Shown here: positions 33,322 through 42,564 of the stretch, piece by piece | Layout of the letters: each line of letters starts with the position of its first letter | Numbering within the stretch: position 1 is the first letter of the stretch | Assembly: GCA_023460395.1 (NCBI GenBank) | Contig: JAEWQB010000028.1 | Span: 176,327-240,326 of the forward strand | DNA length: 64,000 nucleotides | Source of the DNA: Pseudomonadota bacterium | GTDB taxonomy: Bacteria > Desulfobacterota > Desulfovibrionia > Desulfovibrionales > Desulfovibrionaceae | Direction: 5' to 3' | Made by a program: the position numbers and the translations under genes | Notes under the pieces: generated by a model | Told to the model about the DNA's origin: nothing | The model's input: the letters and a program-made list of their open reading frames with translations, nothing else | Databases searched by the model: none

Positions 33322-34329
33322 GTGAATTTTGATGCACTATTGAGGGGGCGCCAAGTCTTCTCCAAAATGTCAGACTTAGGTATACCAGCCACCCTCCACG
33401 CGCAGCCGGAAGACTTGACCTTCGAGCACGGGCTAGTGACGGGTGACGGATTCCTGTTCGATCCATTACCGGGATTTCATTTTGGGGCTTGCGGCCCTCT
33501 CTCCATCAATGCTCCCATTGACAGCGACTTTTTATATGATACCCGGTTAACCATGGCTCTTCTGGTGCTGGAAGGCTCGTGCACGTTTTCATTGGACGGA
33601 GTTGCCTCGCACCACCTCCAGAACAACATGTTCCTGATAGGCAGATGGGACAACCAATCGGGCAGAGTTGCTATTAAATCAGGCCAAAGCTATTGCCATG
33701 CGGCCTTCATGCTTGAGGAAAATGCTCTGGAAGCCGTTTTCGGGCAGCGCAGCGCCGAGGATATCATAACCACGCTGGAGCAGGCCGCCGGAAAAAGAAA
33801 AGGGGCCGCCCAGTCCGTCATCGGCATTGCCGGACCGGACACCATACTCGCGGCAAAAAACGTGCTGGACATGCAGCGGGATGACGGGCTGGATATCCTC
33901 CGGTTGCGGGGGGCCTGCATTGATCTTTTTTCCAAGCTTATCCGAAGCACAGCCGGGTCAAATATCGCGTACTACCCTATGCCGAATGGGGATAAAGTCC
34001 TTCTGGAAAAATTAAAAAAACGCATAGAGAAAGAGTTTCTGACCATAGGCCCGGCGGCTGACATCTGCGCGGAATACAACATGAGTTTTTCCAAAGCCAA
34101 TAACGGATTCAAGCACCTCTACGCGACAACCATCGCAAAATATGTTCAGCAGTGCAAAATGAAGCACGCGTATCAGCTTCTTCATTCACAAAAAATGAAT
34201 GTCAGCGAATGCGCATTTGAAATTGGATACTCCAATGTCAGCCACTTCATTCTTGCCTTTAAAAAACAATATGGAGTTACCCCCAAAAAAGTTTCGCGCG
34301 CACAAGAGGAAGCCGGCATGGCGGTGTGA
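33322..34329 (+). CDS. AraC-family regulator, PchR-like
   Basis: This 335-residue DNA-binding regulator has a C-terminal AraC domain of two helix-turn-helices (GPAADICAEYNMSFSKANNG; NVSECAFEIGYSNVSHFILA) ending with FKKQYGVTPKKV. The N-terminal 230 residues are a ligand-sensing part of the PchR kind, which detects a ferri-siderophore. The start is GTG at 33322 after AGGAGGGAGCT; a TTG upstream overlaps that ribosome site. Divergent placement against the TonB receptor and the Fur boxes fit the usual logic: iron represses both, and siderophore plus regulator activates the receptor. Confidence 0.9.
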   Translation: MNFDALLRGRQVFSKMSDLGIPATLHAQPEDLTFEHGLVTGDGFLFDPLPGFHFGACGPLSINAPIDSDFLYDTRLTMALLVLEGSCTFSLDGVASHHLQNNMFLIGRWDNQSGRVAIKSGQSYCHAAFMLEENALEAVFGQRSAEDIITTLEQAAGKRKGAAQSVIGIAGPDTILAAKNVLDMQRDDGLDILRLRGACIDLFSKLIRSTAGSNIAYYPMPNGDKVLLEKLKKRIEKEFLTIGPAADICAEYNMSFSKANNGFKHLYATTIAKYVQQCKMKHAYQLLHSQKMNVSECAFEIGYSNVSHFILAFKKQYGVTPKKVSRAQEEAGMAV

Positions 34330-34444
34330 CAATGCATGCATCCGCATTCCCGCCACAGGGGGGGAACACCCGCCCCCACGCGCCCCGCACCTATCGCGGA
34401 AAAACAACGCCGCCGCTCCGGCACGCCCCGCCTTCGGGGCTAGG

Positions 34445-34771
34445 CTATATTCCCGCCAGTAATGCCGCCAGCAGCAGCCGGTTTACTTCCGCATCATTAG
34501 CAAACCGTACACCAAACACGCTGCCGTCCGTCCAAACAATCTCGGCGGCGGGCACCGCCGCCTCGTCGTATGAAACAGACGGTTCTGTAAATTCCACGTA
34601 TCCCCCCACGGCAATCCGCTCAACAGGCTCGCCGGGCGGCAGGGCAATACGCGCCCCGCTTTCGCTCACATCCTGCAGCAAACAGAAAACCTGTTCCCCG
34701 TCGCCAAACCGCAACGTGGCAAACACGGGACAATCCAGCGGCACACGAGGTTCCTTGCGTCGCTCATCCAT
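34445..34771 (-). CDS. PilZ-domain protein (cyclic di-GMP receptor type)
   Basis: This 108-residue single PilZ domain has both ligand motifs: RRKEPR near the N-terminus (RxxxR) and DVSESGARI (the D-x-S-x-x-G motif). It should bind cyclic di-GMP and adjust motility or envelope behaviour through a partner. The ATG at 34771 is chosen because GGAGAACATC precedes it; an ATG at 34783 would add four residues. It follows the TPR gene with almost no gap, so both are on one message. Confidence 0.88.
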   Translation of the reverse strand: MDERRKEPRVPLDCPVFATLRFGDGEQVFCLLQDVSESGARIALPPGEPVERIAVGGYVEFTEPSVSYDEAAVPAAEIVWTDGSVFGVRFANDAEVNRLLLAALLAGI

Positions 34772-34786
34772 GATGTTCTCCATGGC

Positions 34787-35509
34787 CTAGTTTCCGGCAG
34801 CATCCAGATAACGCAAAAAGCGACGAGCTTCCGCGAAGTCCGGGGTGCTTTCCAATGCTTCGGCCAGCAGAGCGCGTGCCTCATCCACGTTCCCCATCTC
34901 GTGGCAGACCCGCGCCATATTAAACATGATGCGATCCTTATCTCCGTCCAGAGCCAACGCTTTCCGATACAGCGAGAGGGCAGCGTCAAACCGTTTCGCT
35001 TTGCGCATTTCAATGGCGGCAGAGGTGAGCATCAACTGATATTCAAATACCACATCCCCAGTCTGACGCATGGCATCCAGCATCCCGCGCAAAGGGAACA
35101 GCACATCTTCTGAAGCCTGCGCCCTGTCCACATCAAGAAAGGTTAGCAGCGCATCCAGCAAAGCGCCTTCCCGCCCTACTACGGTGGCTAGTTCCTGAAG
35201 CCCCGATAGTGCATTGACCTTATCCCGAAGGGAATTGGCCGTGCCGCGTAACCGGTCTTCGTACACATTGGACGCCCAGTGAAATTCAAAAAGAAAAGCG
35301 TGTTGGCCCACACGTGCCATACCTGTCGCGGGTAGCAGTTCCTCCCCCAACGTAAGGCACCCCACTTCACCACAGGGAAGATGGGCGGCAAGCTGGAGCA
35401 GCCCCCCACGGCCCCCGGCAGCCCCCCCTTCTCCTCCGGGAGGTTCACTTTCGTAAACCCCTAAAATTTTTGGAATCATCAGCTCCCTCAGTGCATACCC
35501 AAAGTTCAC
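34787..35509 (-). CDS. Tetratricopeptide-repeat protein
   Basis: This 240-residue protein has TPR units in its C-terminal third (AKRFDAALSLYRKALALDGD, GNVDEARALLAEALESTPDF). Its N-terminal two thirds look like a separate unknown domain with a Gly-rich loop (EPPGGEGGAAGGRGGL). It is probably a cytoplasmic scaffold and is co-transcribed with the PilZ gene. The start is either the GTG at 35509, 8 bases after GGGAGG, or an ATG at 35479, whose GAGGGAG is only about 3 bases away. The GTG ribosome site is partly buried in a hairpin. Confidence 0.75.
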   Translation of the reverse strand: MNFGYALRELMIPKILGVYESEPPGGEGGAAGGRGGLLQLAAHLPCGEVGCLTLGEELLPATGMARVGQHAFLFEFHWASNVYEDRLRGTANSLRDKVNALSGLQELATVVGREGALLDALLTFLDVDRAQASEDVLFPLRGMLDAMRQTGDVVFEYQLMLTSAAIEMRKAKRFDAALSLYRKALALDGDKDRIMFNMARVCHEMGNVDEARALLAEALESTPDFAEARRFLRYLDAAGN

Positions 35510-35512
35510 TTC

Positions 35513-35534
35513 GGGAACCTCCCTTGAGGTTCCC
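35513..35534 (-). promoter_or_regulatory. Hairpin covering the ribosome site of the TPR gene
   Basis: GGGAACCTC and GAGGTTCCC form a perfect 9-bp stem around AAGG on the minus strand. The ribosome site AAGGGAGG lies half in the loop and half in the 3' arm, 3 bases from the GTG start region. It could limit translation when folded. Confidence 0.45.
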
Positions 35535-35719
35535 CCCTCCCAAACCTACACATACACTAGACCCGCAAACCCCGGCAAAGTCAAATTATCCTCCCTGTCT
35601 GGCAGGCCCCATGAAGTGAGGATTTCCTTGGCGAAACATGCAAATTGCGGCATACTGTACCAAACTGGCATTGGCATCCTTGACGCCGGGGCCGGACAAC
35701 CGCGTAACGGGAACACAGC

Positions 35720-37285
35720 ATGAGCCAGCGCTCTCCTTTCAGGAATCAATCCAGCCTGCCGGAGTCCTTCGCCCATGTGCAACGCCGCATCGCCGAAAAA
35801 ATAGCCGATTACAAAGCCTATCAGTTCAGCGGCAATCAGTCACGGGCGTTCAACGTATTTTTTGACCTCGCGCAGGAATTCGACCCGGTGGAAGACCTGC
35901 TCACGCTGGCAGTGCTCATCTTGCGCTCCATGTGCAACACGGATGCGGAAGTCTACATGCTCACGCCGGACGCGGACTTGGAGCGGTATTGCTGTTCCAC
36001 AGGACCGGACTGTGCCCTTCCGCTCTTGGACACCACGATTCTGGACCTGACGGACGGTCCCTTTTTCTACGAAGGCTGCTACTGCATCCCCATTCGGGGT
36101 AAAAAAGCGGAAAAAGACCTGTTACCCATCCCCCCCATCGGTGAAACACTGGGCCTACTAGTGCTTCACCCCCACCGCCGGATCTCCCCCAAACGGAAAC
36201 TTTTTTTTGAAAAGTTCGCGAACCGCATGGGGTATCAGCTACACAATCGTCTGCTCGCCTTCCGGCACCGGGAACATTTGCGGTTCATCAAATCATTGGT
36301 GCATGACATCGGTCACAACGTCATCGGGCCGAACATGCACTTCAAGCTGCTTTTTCGGCAGCTTGGCGGTAAAATATTAGGTATGCGACAGGAATTGGAA
36401 GAATTACACGCACGCACCGAATGGACCGGCGAGCTTTCCCGGCTGGATTATCTCCAGCGCCGCATGGATGAACAGTACCAAGAGGTCTATAGCCACTTCC
36501 AGCAAACCAGCCTCTTCCTTGAGACATTGCTGCGGCAAAGCCATTTTGAAAAGGGGCGGTATGTACTGCATAAGACCATGGTCCGCCTGCATGAGCGCAT
36601 TATTTTGCCACAACTGGAGAGATATCTTCCCCGTTTTGAAGAAAAAGGCATTGCCGTGCTGCCACTGCCGCCAGCCTTTCTTCCCACCCGCGCTCCTGAA
36701 CAGCATGCCGCGAAGGCAGATTTTCCCGGTTCCGCCATGCCCGAAACGGCCCGTCCATCGCAAGTCCCTCCGCTCCCGGCAACCAGCTCGCAAGGGGCTA
36801 CCCCCAGTTCCGCTCCTCCCGCTTCAGGCGGCACACCGGATCAGCCGCCTTCTCCGTGTCAGACAGCACTATACGCCGCAGCCGACGTGGGCCTAACCAG
36901 CCAAGTGCTGGCAAACTTACTCTCCAATGCCGTTAAATACACCCGCTCGGCCCCACCGGAGTCTCCCGCCCGCGCCCTGAAACTGCCGGAGAAATTTTTC
37001 CTCTGGTCCGCAACGCACCTGCCCGACTATTTTGGACCGGGCCGCGACGCCGCGCGGGTGGACATGATCAGCTCTGGACCACACATTGCCGAGGAAGACG
37101 CCCCACAGCTTTTTCATGCGGAATTCCGGGGACAGAACGTAGGCCGGGAATACGGCACCGGACACGGGCTTTTCTTCGCGCAGGAAATCTCGCGTCTGCA
37201 TGGAGGTGATGCGGGCTATGAGCCTCATCCGCTAGGCAACTGCTTCTATGTTATCTTGCCCTGTTCAGAAAACTCCGACGAATGA
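35720..37285 (+). CDS. Atypical sensor histidine kinase (GAF-like sensor)
   Basis: This 521-residue cytoplasmic protein has no transmembrane segment. Residues about 45-180 look like a GAF sensor with several Cys (CCSTGPDC, EGCYC). His195 in FIKSLVHDIGHNVIG stands where a phospho-acceptor would be. The ATPase part begins with the N-box SQVLANLLSNAVKYT (395-409) and ends with the G2 box GTGHGLFFAQEIS (479-491). The G1 box is degenerate: DMISSGPH where DTGxG is usual. A Pro/Ala/Ser-rich segment (about 322-382) sits between the dimerisation helix and the ATPase part. It may bind ATP poorly. No response regulator is adjacent. Confidence 0.75.
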   Translation: MSQRSPFRNQSSLPESFAHVQRRIAEKIADYKAYQFSGNQSRAFNVFFDLAQEFDPVEDLLTLAVLILRSMCNTDAEVYMLTPDADLERYCCSTGPDCALPLLDTTILDLTDGPFFYEGCYCIPIRGKKAEKDLLPIPPIGETLGLLVLHPHRRISPKRKLFFEKFANRMGYQLHNRLLAFRHREHLRFIKSLVHDIGHNVIGPNMHFKLLFRQLGGKILGMRQELEELHARTEWTGELSRLDYLQRRMDEQYQEVYSHFQQTSLFLETLLRQSHFEKGRYVLHKTMVRLHERIILPQLERYLPRFEEKGIAVLPLPPAFLPTRAPEQHAAKADFPGSAMPETARPSQVPPLPATSSQGATPSSAPPASGGTPDQPPSPCQTALYAAADVGLTSQVLANLLSNAVKYTRSAPPESPARALKLPEKFFLWSATHLPDYFGPGRDAARVDMISSGPHIAEEDAPQLFHAEFRGQNVGREYGTGHGLFFAQEISRLHGGDAGYEPHPLGNCFYVILPCSENSDE

Positions 37286-37558
37286 CAGTCTTGTGAAACA
37301 ACGGGGCACAACCCGGTATTCTTCACTCATTCCTCCGTATTTCGCGGCTTGGAACGCTACGTTTACGGCCCGCTGCCCGCAGAAATCCACGGAATTCTCC
37401 TTACAGGCTGTTCACATGCGTATCTGCCGGTTTACCGGAAGAAAGACGGCACAAATTTGTAAATCTGCCAATTTTTCGTTGCTCCCCTTTGCGTTTTTTT
37501 GGTAGCACGCAGGTGCGGGTTGAGGCATCCTGCACACCGAATATACTGGGAGTATCCT

Positions 37559-38290
37559 GTGATTCGTTTTGAACAGGTGAATAAGTGGTACGACAACGAC
37601 CACCACGTTCTCAAAGATGTTAATCTTGAGATAGCGCAAGGGGAGGTCGTGGTCATCTGCGGCCCGTCCGGTTCCGGCAAAAGCACGCTTATCCGTTGCA
37701 TTAATCGGCTGGAACCTATTCAAAAAGGGCGGATTATCGTGGACGGCATGGACCTGCACGACCCACGGCTCAATCTTACCCGCCTTCGCGCCGAAATCGG
37801 CTTCGTTTTCCAGCAGTTCAATTTGTATCCGCACATGACCGTGCTGGAAAACATCACCCTCGCCCCCACCTTAGTGCGGAATACCCCACGGGCCGAAGCC
37901 GAAAAAATGGCCATGGAACTGCTGGAAAAAGTAAACATTCCCGACAAGGCCGGAGCATACCCAAGCCAACTCTCTGGAGGACAGCAGCAGCGCGTGGCTA
38001 TTGCCCGCGGGCTAGCCATGCGCCCCCAAATCATGTTGTTTGACGAACCCACCTCCGCGCTTGATCCCGAAATGATTAACGAAGTGCTGGATGTTATGAA
38101 AACACTGGCCCGCGAAGGCATGACCATGGCCTGTGTCACCCACGAAATGGGCTTTGCCCGCGAAGTGGCGGACCGGGTTATCTTCATGGACTATGGCGAA
38201 CTCATTGAAGAGAACACTCCCGAAGAATTCTTCAACAATCCTCGGCAGGAACGCACCAAAGATTTCTTGAGTAAAATCCTGTCGCATTAG
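37559..38290 (+). CDS. glnQ: Polar amino acid ABC transporter ATPase, GlnQ type
   Basis: This 243-residue ATPase has Walker A GPSGSGKST, Q-loop FQQFNLYPHM, signature LSGGQQQRVAIARGLAM and Walker B IMLFDEPTSALDPEM, typical of the GlnQ/HisP group. The start is GTG at 37559 after GGGAG; an upstream in-frame start has no ribosome site. The binding protein follows after a terminator-like hairpin, then the fused permease, so a complete importer is encoded. The substrate is a polar amino acid, probably glutamine, glutamate or aspartate. Confidence 0.92.
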   Translation: MIRFEQVNKWYDNDHHVLKDVNLEIAQGEVVVICGPSGSGKSTLIRCINRLEPIQKGRIIVDGMDLHDPRLNLTRLRAEIGFVFQQFNLYPHMTVLENITLAPTLVRNTPRAEAEKMAMELLEKVNIPDKAGAYPSQLSGGQQQRVAIARGLAMRPQIMLFDEPTSALDPEMINEVLDVMKTLAREGMTMACVTHEMGFAREVADRVIFMDYGELIEENTPEEFFNNPRQERTKDFLSKILSH

Positions 38291-38297
38291 CAAAGAG

Positions 38298-38339
38298 CGC
38301 CCGTTACCGGCCCCTCGCAGGGCACGCGCCGGGCGTTTT
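38298..38339 (+). terminator. Terminator-like hairpin after the amino-acid ATPase gene
   Basis: Outer arms CGCCCG and CGGGCG and an inner GCCC/GGGC stem, followed by TTTTG. It suggests that the binding-protein gene has its own promoter or that read-through is partial. Confidence 0.55.
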
Positions 38340-38424
38340 GAATACCGGAATCTGTCGATACGGGGCGTATGTTGAGGCGTGCCCACCGCAGGCACAAAAA
38401 CACTGAAAACACTGGGAGTTAAAC

Positions 38425-39249
38425 ATGCGTATCGGTAACATTGTTGCACTGGCGCTTGCCCTGACCATGCTGGCATCCGCCGCATTTGCCGGACCGGCCT
38501 ATGACCGAATCATGCAGGAAAAAAAAATCCGCATCGGCATTATGACCGACTCCATTCCCGGCGCGTTCTTCAATGACAAGGGCGAATGGACCGGCTTCGA
38601 TTACGACGTTGCCACCGAAGTGGCGAAACGCATGGGCGTGGAACTGGAACGCGTGAAGGTAAACAACAAAACCCGCATCGCCTTCATCCAGCAGGGTCGT
38701 ATTGATGTTTCCGTGGCAAACATGACCCACACCCGCGAACGTGACAAATCCATCGATTTCTCCATTACCTATTTCTTCGATGGACAGAAGGTGCTGGCTA
38801 AGAAAGGCGCGTTCTCTTCCCTTGCAGACATGAAGGATAAAAAGATCGCCACCATGCAGGGCACCACGTCTGAAATTAACGTTAAAAACGCTCTCAAGCA
38901 GTTGGGTGTCGCCAACCCTGACGACCACGTGATTTCTTTCCAGAAGGAATCCGAATGCTTTCAGGCTCTGGAAATGGGCCGTGTAGCTGGCTGGTCCACC
39001 GACGCCACCATCTTGCTGGGCTACGCCGCCAAGAAGCCCGGTGCCTATGAGCTGGTGGGCGACTTCCTTTCCGACGAACCCTACGGCATGGGTCTGCCTC
39101 AGGACGATTCCGCCCTGCGTGACGCTGTGAACGCCGCCATTCAGGATATGTGGCGCGACGGCGCCTACATGAGCATTTACAACAAGTGGTATGGTTCGGA
39201 AACGCCCTACGCCATGCCCATGAGCGAATCCATCGAACTCTGGCCCTAA
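38425..39249 (+). CDS. Polar amino acid ABC transporter substrate-binding protein
   Basis: This 274-residue periplasmic protein belongs to the type II (SBP_bac_3) class. It has a signal peptide of about 23 residues ending ASAAFAGP, then the class motifs IRIGIMTDSIPGAFFNDKGE, FDYDVATEVAKRMGVELE and GRIDVSVANMTHTRERDKSI. It delivers the ligand to the GlnQ transporter whose other parts flank it. GGGAGTTAAAC precedes the ATG. The gene is bracketed by hairpins on both sides, an arrangement often seen with highly expressed binding proteins. Confidence 0.92.
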   Translation: MRIGNIVALALALTMLASAAFAGPAYDRIMQEKKIRIGIMTDSIPGAFFNDKGEWTGFDYDVATEVAKRMGVELERVKVNNKTRIAFIQQGRIDVSVANMTHTRERDKSIDFSITYFFDGQKVLAKKGAFSSLADMKDKKIATMQGTTSEINVKNALKQLGVANPDDHVISFQKESECFQALEMGRVAGWSTDATILLGYAAKKPGAYELVGDFLSDEPYGMGLPQDDSALRDAVNAAIQDMWRDGAYMSIYNKWYGSETPYAMPMSESIELWP

Positions 39250-39269
39250 CAGGCTTTAGTACTTACTTA

Positions 39270-39306
39270 TATGCTGTACGCCCGGTTTCGCCGGGCGTAC
39301 GCATAT
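39270..39306 (+). other. Stable intercistronic hairpin after the binding-protein gene
   Basis: GTACGCCCGG (39276-39285) pairs with CCGGGCGTAC (39291-39300) around TTTCG, with outer ATGC/GCAT pairs. There is no T tract, so it more likely protects the 3' end of the binding-protein message than terminates. Confidence 0.65.
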
Positions 39307-39343
39307 GCACGCTTCCCTCTCCCCTTAACCAACGGTTTGCTGC

Positions 39344-41134
39344 ATGATACGTTTTTGGCTGGAAAAGCGGTGGGTGCAAAACGCCATTCTCTTCACCATG
39401 GCGGCCTTGCTGGTCTATTACTGGGGCTGGGTCTTTGACTTCGGCTATACGTTCGAGTGGTCCCTGCTCTATACGGTAAACGAAACCTATCAGGTGAATC
39501 TGGGGTTTGAGATTCTCAAGGGGCTGTGGGTCACTATCCAGCTCACCTGCATCAGTTCAGTCATAGGGCTGACATTAGGCACGGCATTGGGTCTTGCCCG
39601 CCTTTCCGATTTTGCTCCGCTACGTGGGACAGCCTCGGCTATTATTGAATTTTTCCGTAACACACCGCTGCTTGTGGTGCTGTTTTTCTTTTACTTCGCA
39701 CTCCCGCGTGCTCTGCCCGATGCCGCACGGGAATGGGTGTTTTCCATCCCCTTCGAATTTTGGACCGCCGCGGTGGCAGTGGGTATATACACCAGTGCCT
39801 TCATGGCCGAAGTTATCCGCGCGGGCTTGCAATCCATTCCCAAAGGTATTCTGGAAGCGTCTTATTCGTCCGGGCTTACCTACATGCAGGTGCTGCGCAC
39901 CATCATTTTGCCACTGGCATTTCGCGAAATCATTCCCCCGCTGGGCAGCGAATTCCTTAACAACATGAAGAACACCTCGCTCGCCATGTTCGTGGGGGTG
40001 GCGGATATGACATGGCAGGCCCAGCAGGCGGAGGCGCTCACATTCAAGGGATTCGAGGCCACAACCGCCGCATCGGTGATGTATCTGGGCCTTTCACTTT
40101 TCCTTTCCTTCGCGCTCAATGGTGTTAACGGCAAATTACGCAATGTGGGCAAACGCGACACAGCGCTGCCCGTGCGATTTGTGAACATGCTATGCGCTCC
40201 CTTCGCCCTGCTTTCACGGCTGCTCGACCGGTCTGCGGGCCGGTTTCTGCGCCAGCGCCACCGGCAACGCACCCCATCCGTCTATGTGTCCGCGCGCAAG
40301 GCCGCGCGTATCTCCCTGCTGCGGCGGGTTTCCCGTGTTGCCCTGCTGACAGCGAAAGGGGCGTATCTCGCTCTGCTGGCGGGCTGCCTCTATGCGGTGG
40401 GCAGCGGCCTGTACCACTGCAACTGGAGCGTTATTTTCACAGAACTGCCCAACTTGCTCATCTGGCAATTCCCGCACGAAGAAACGGACCCCTTTCTGGG
40501 ATTAGGCGGATTCACACTCTCCTTCATCATCGCGATAGTCGCCATTGCGGGTAGCTTTTTCATAGGCTTGCTTGTGGGGCTGGGGCGCTGTTCGCAGAAC
40601 CGCATTTTCCGCATCCCCAGCCTGTTGTACATTGAGCTTATTCGCGGCAACCCGCTTATCATCGTCATTTATTGGGTATATTTTCTTCTCCCGGTGCTGT
40701 TTAACGCCTTCATCAATACCACGTGGTCCGCATCCATTGCACTCACCCTGTTCACGGCGGCCTATCTTGCCGAGATTGTGCGCGGGGGCATCCAAAACCT
40801 GCCCCCCGGTCAGGTAGAAGCCGCCACCGCATCCGGTCTGAGCTACTGGCAGACCATGCGGAAAATAATTCTGCCGCAGGCGCTTAAACAGATGATTCCC
40901 CCTATCGTGGGTCTATTTATCGCCATTTTCAAAGACACATCGTTAGTCTCCGTTTTGGGCGTTATGGAGCTTACTTCTGTAGCCAAGGCCGTCGATAACC
41001 GCCTTATGGTGCACTCCATAGAAATCTGGACCGCAGCCGCCTTCCTGTATTTCACGCCCTGTTATCTCATGTCCAAATATGCCGCCGCGCTGGAACGCAA
41101 GCTCTCGCCCGAACGCGTTAATCTCAAGATGTGA
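39344..41134 (+). CDS. Polar amino acid ABC permease with two fused permease units
   Basis: This 596-residue membrane protein holds two complete HisM/GlnP-type permease domains in one chain, about residues 60-275 and 385-590. Each has its own coupling loop: EVIRAGLQSIPKGILEASYS in the first and EIVRGGIQNLPPGQVEAATA in the second. Both are followed by the G-x-x-x-x-x-x-x-x-R-x-IILP pattern. The basic linker (about 278-335) contains RFLRQRHRQRTP and further hydrophobic segments. The usual system uses two separate subunits. It would form the whole channel for the adjacent ATPase and binding protein. It starts 94 bases after the binding-protein stop. Confidence 0.9.
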   Translation: MIRFWLEKRWVQNAILFTMAALLVYYWGWVFDFGYTFEWSLLYTVNETYQVNLGFEILKGLWVTIQLTCISSVIGLTLGTALGLARLSDFAPLRGTASAIIEFFRNTPLLVVLFFFYFALPRALPDAAREWVFSIPFEFWTAAVAVGIYTSAFMAEVIRAGLQSIPKGILEASYSSGLTYMQVLRTIILPLAFREIIPPLGSEFLNNMKNTSLAMFVGVADMTWQAQQAEALTFKGFEATTAASVMYLGLSLFLSFALNGVNGKLRNVGKRDTALPVRFVNMLCAPFALLSRLLDRSAGRFLRQRHRQRTPSVYVSARKAARISLLRRVSRVALLTAKGAYLALLAGCLYAVGSGLYHCNWSVIFTELPNLLIWQFPHEETDPFLGLGGFTLSFIIAIVAIAGSFFIGLLVGLGRCSQNRIFRIPSLLYIELIRGNPLIIVIYWVYFLLPVLFNAFINTTWSASIALTLFTAAYLAEIVRGGIQNLPPGQVEAATASGLSYWQTMRKIILPQALKQMIPPIVGLFIAIFKDTSLVSVLGVMELTSVAKAVDNRLMVHSIEIWTAAAFLYFTPCYLMSKYAAALERKLSPERVNLKM

Positions 41135-41135
41135 C

Positions 41136-41179
41136 AATCCCCGCCCAGTCCGATCGTCAGGCCGGACTGGGCGGGGATT
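41136..41179. terminator. 17-bp perfect stem between the permease and purT
   Basis: AATCCCCGCCCAGTCCG (41136-41152) pairs without mismatch with 41163-41179 around a 10-base loop, followed by CCTTGTTT. It lies between convergent genes and begins right after the permease stop. Confidence 0.8.
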
Positions 41180-41216
41180 CCTTGTTTGGGATACTATGAC
41201 CGCCAGAACGGTACTG

Positions 41217-42407
41217 TTAGAACTGCACGGTCACGGCGGAAGACACGCGCACGGCTTTTTCCTTCGCTGCCTCTATGGAATCCGCAAGGGCCAAGGCCAC
41301 GCCCATACGCCGACGGCCATTGACCTCCGCCTTGCCGAACAGCAGCAACTGAGTCTGCGGCTCCGCCAGTGCGTTTTCCAGCCCGCCAAAACGCGGGCCG
41401 GTCCCTTCGCCTTCCACCAGCACGGCACTGGACGCTGCCGGACCGCGCTGGGTGATTGCGGGAACAGGCAACCCCAAAATAGCCCGGACATGCAGCGCAA
41501 ACTCGCTCATATCCTGTGAAATGAGTGTCACAAGGCCGGTATCGTGCGGGCGGGGCGACACTTCACTAAAAATGACGGTATCGTCTTTAATAAACAACTC
41601 AACGCCGAAAAGTCCCCGGCCTCCCAACGCACCAGTGATGGACTCCGCCACACGGCGGGCCTCTGCCAGTGCTTTTTCACTCATGGGATGCGGCTGCCAT
41701 GACTGCCGGTAGTCGCCATCTACCTGCACATGCCCGATGGGATCGCAGAAGCTGACACCACCGGCGTGCCGCACGGTAAGCTGCGTTATTTCGTAATCAA
41801 ACGCCACAAAGCCTTCCACGATTATCCTGCCGCCACCAGCGCGGCCTCCCGCCTGTGAATATGCCCACGCGGGCGAGATATCCGCCGCTGTGCGCACCGT
41901 ACTCTGGCCTTTACCGGAGGAACTCATTACCGGCTTGACCACACAAGGCAGCCCTATGGCTGCCACAGCGGCATGATACTCTTCTTCCGTATCGGCGAAG
42001 CGGTATGGAGAGGTCGGCAGCCCCAGTTCCTCCGCTGCCAACCGCCGGATACCTTCGCGATTCATGGTCAGCCGGGTGGCCCGGGCCGTGGGTATTACGG
42101 TATGGCCTTCCGACTCCAATTCCACCAGCGTTTCCGTGGCAATGGCCTCTATTTCCGGCACAATCAGGTCTGGCCGTTCCAATTCCACCAACCGCCGCAG
42201 GGCACTGCCATCCAGCATGCTGATGGTGTAGGCCCTATGTGCCACCTGCATGGCGGGTGCGTTGTCATAGCGGTCCACGGCAATAACTTCCACGCCAAGG
42301 CGCATGGCCTCTATAGCGACTTCCTTCCCCAATTCCCCGGAACCGAGCAGCATGAGTTTTTTGGCAGAAGGTGTCAGTGGCGTACCCAAGGAAACAGCGT
42401 GGCCCAT
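41217..42407 (-). CDS. purT: Formate-dependent phosphoribosylglycinamide formyltransferase (PurT)
   Basis: This ATP-grasp enzyme formylates GAR in purine synthesis using formate and ATP instead of formyl-THF. It has 396 residues. Characteristic stretches are LLGSGELGKEVAIEAMRLG at the N-terminus, VPEIEAIATETLVELE, VVKPVMSSSGKGQS in the ATP-grasp domain, and FSEVSPRPHDTGLVTL. The ATG at 42407 has AGGAGCATCCACC before it; the open frame upstream has no ribosome site. Use of formate suits an anaerobe in which formate is available. Confidence 0.95.
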   Translation of the reverse strand: MGHAVSLGTPLTPSAKKLMLLGSGELGKEVAIEAMRLGVEVIAVDRYDNAPAMQVAHRAYTISMLDGSALRRLVELERPDLIVPEIEAIATETLVELESEGHTVIPTARATRLTMNREGIRRLAAEELGLPTSPYRFADTEEEYHAAVAAIGLPCVVKPVMSSSGKGQSTVRTAADISPAWAYSQAGGRAGGGRIIVEGFVAFDYEITQLTVRHAGGVSFCDPIGHVQVDGDYRQSWQPHPMSEKALAEARRVAESITGALGGRGLFGVELFIKDDTVIFSEVSPRPHDTGLVTLISQDMSEFALHVRAILGLPVPAITQRGPAASSAVLVEGEGTGPRFGGLENALAEPQTQLLLFGKAEVNGRRRMGVALALADSIEAAKEKAVRVSSAVTVQF

Positions 42408-42564
42408 GGTGGATGCTCCTGATAAGAGGTGAATTGATGTTGTGGTTGCCCCCGCAGGTACGCGGACGGCTCCCCGGTGTGGCACACTCCCCCCGGCATT
42501 GCAAGCCGACACCTCCGGCTCTGCGCGGTATACAGAAAAAGATAAAGCAACATGCACAGAGAAC

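Noticed and set aside
37542..37547. TATACT as -10 box of the GlnQ gene
   Set aside because: It would start the transcript only about 5 bases before the GTG and leave out the ribosome site.
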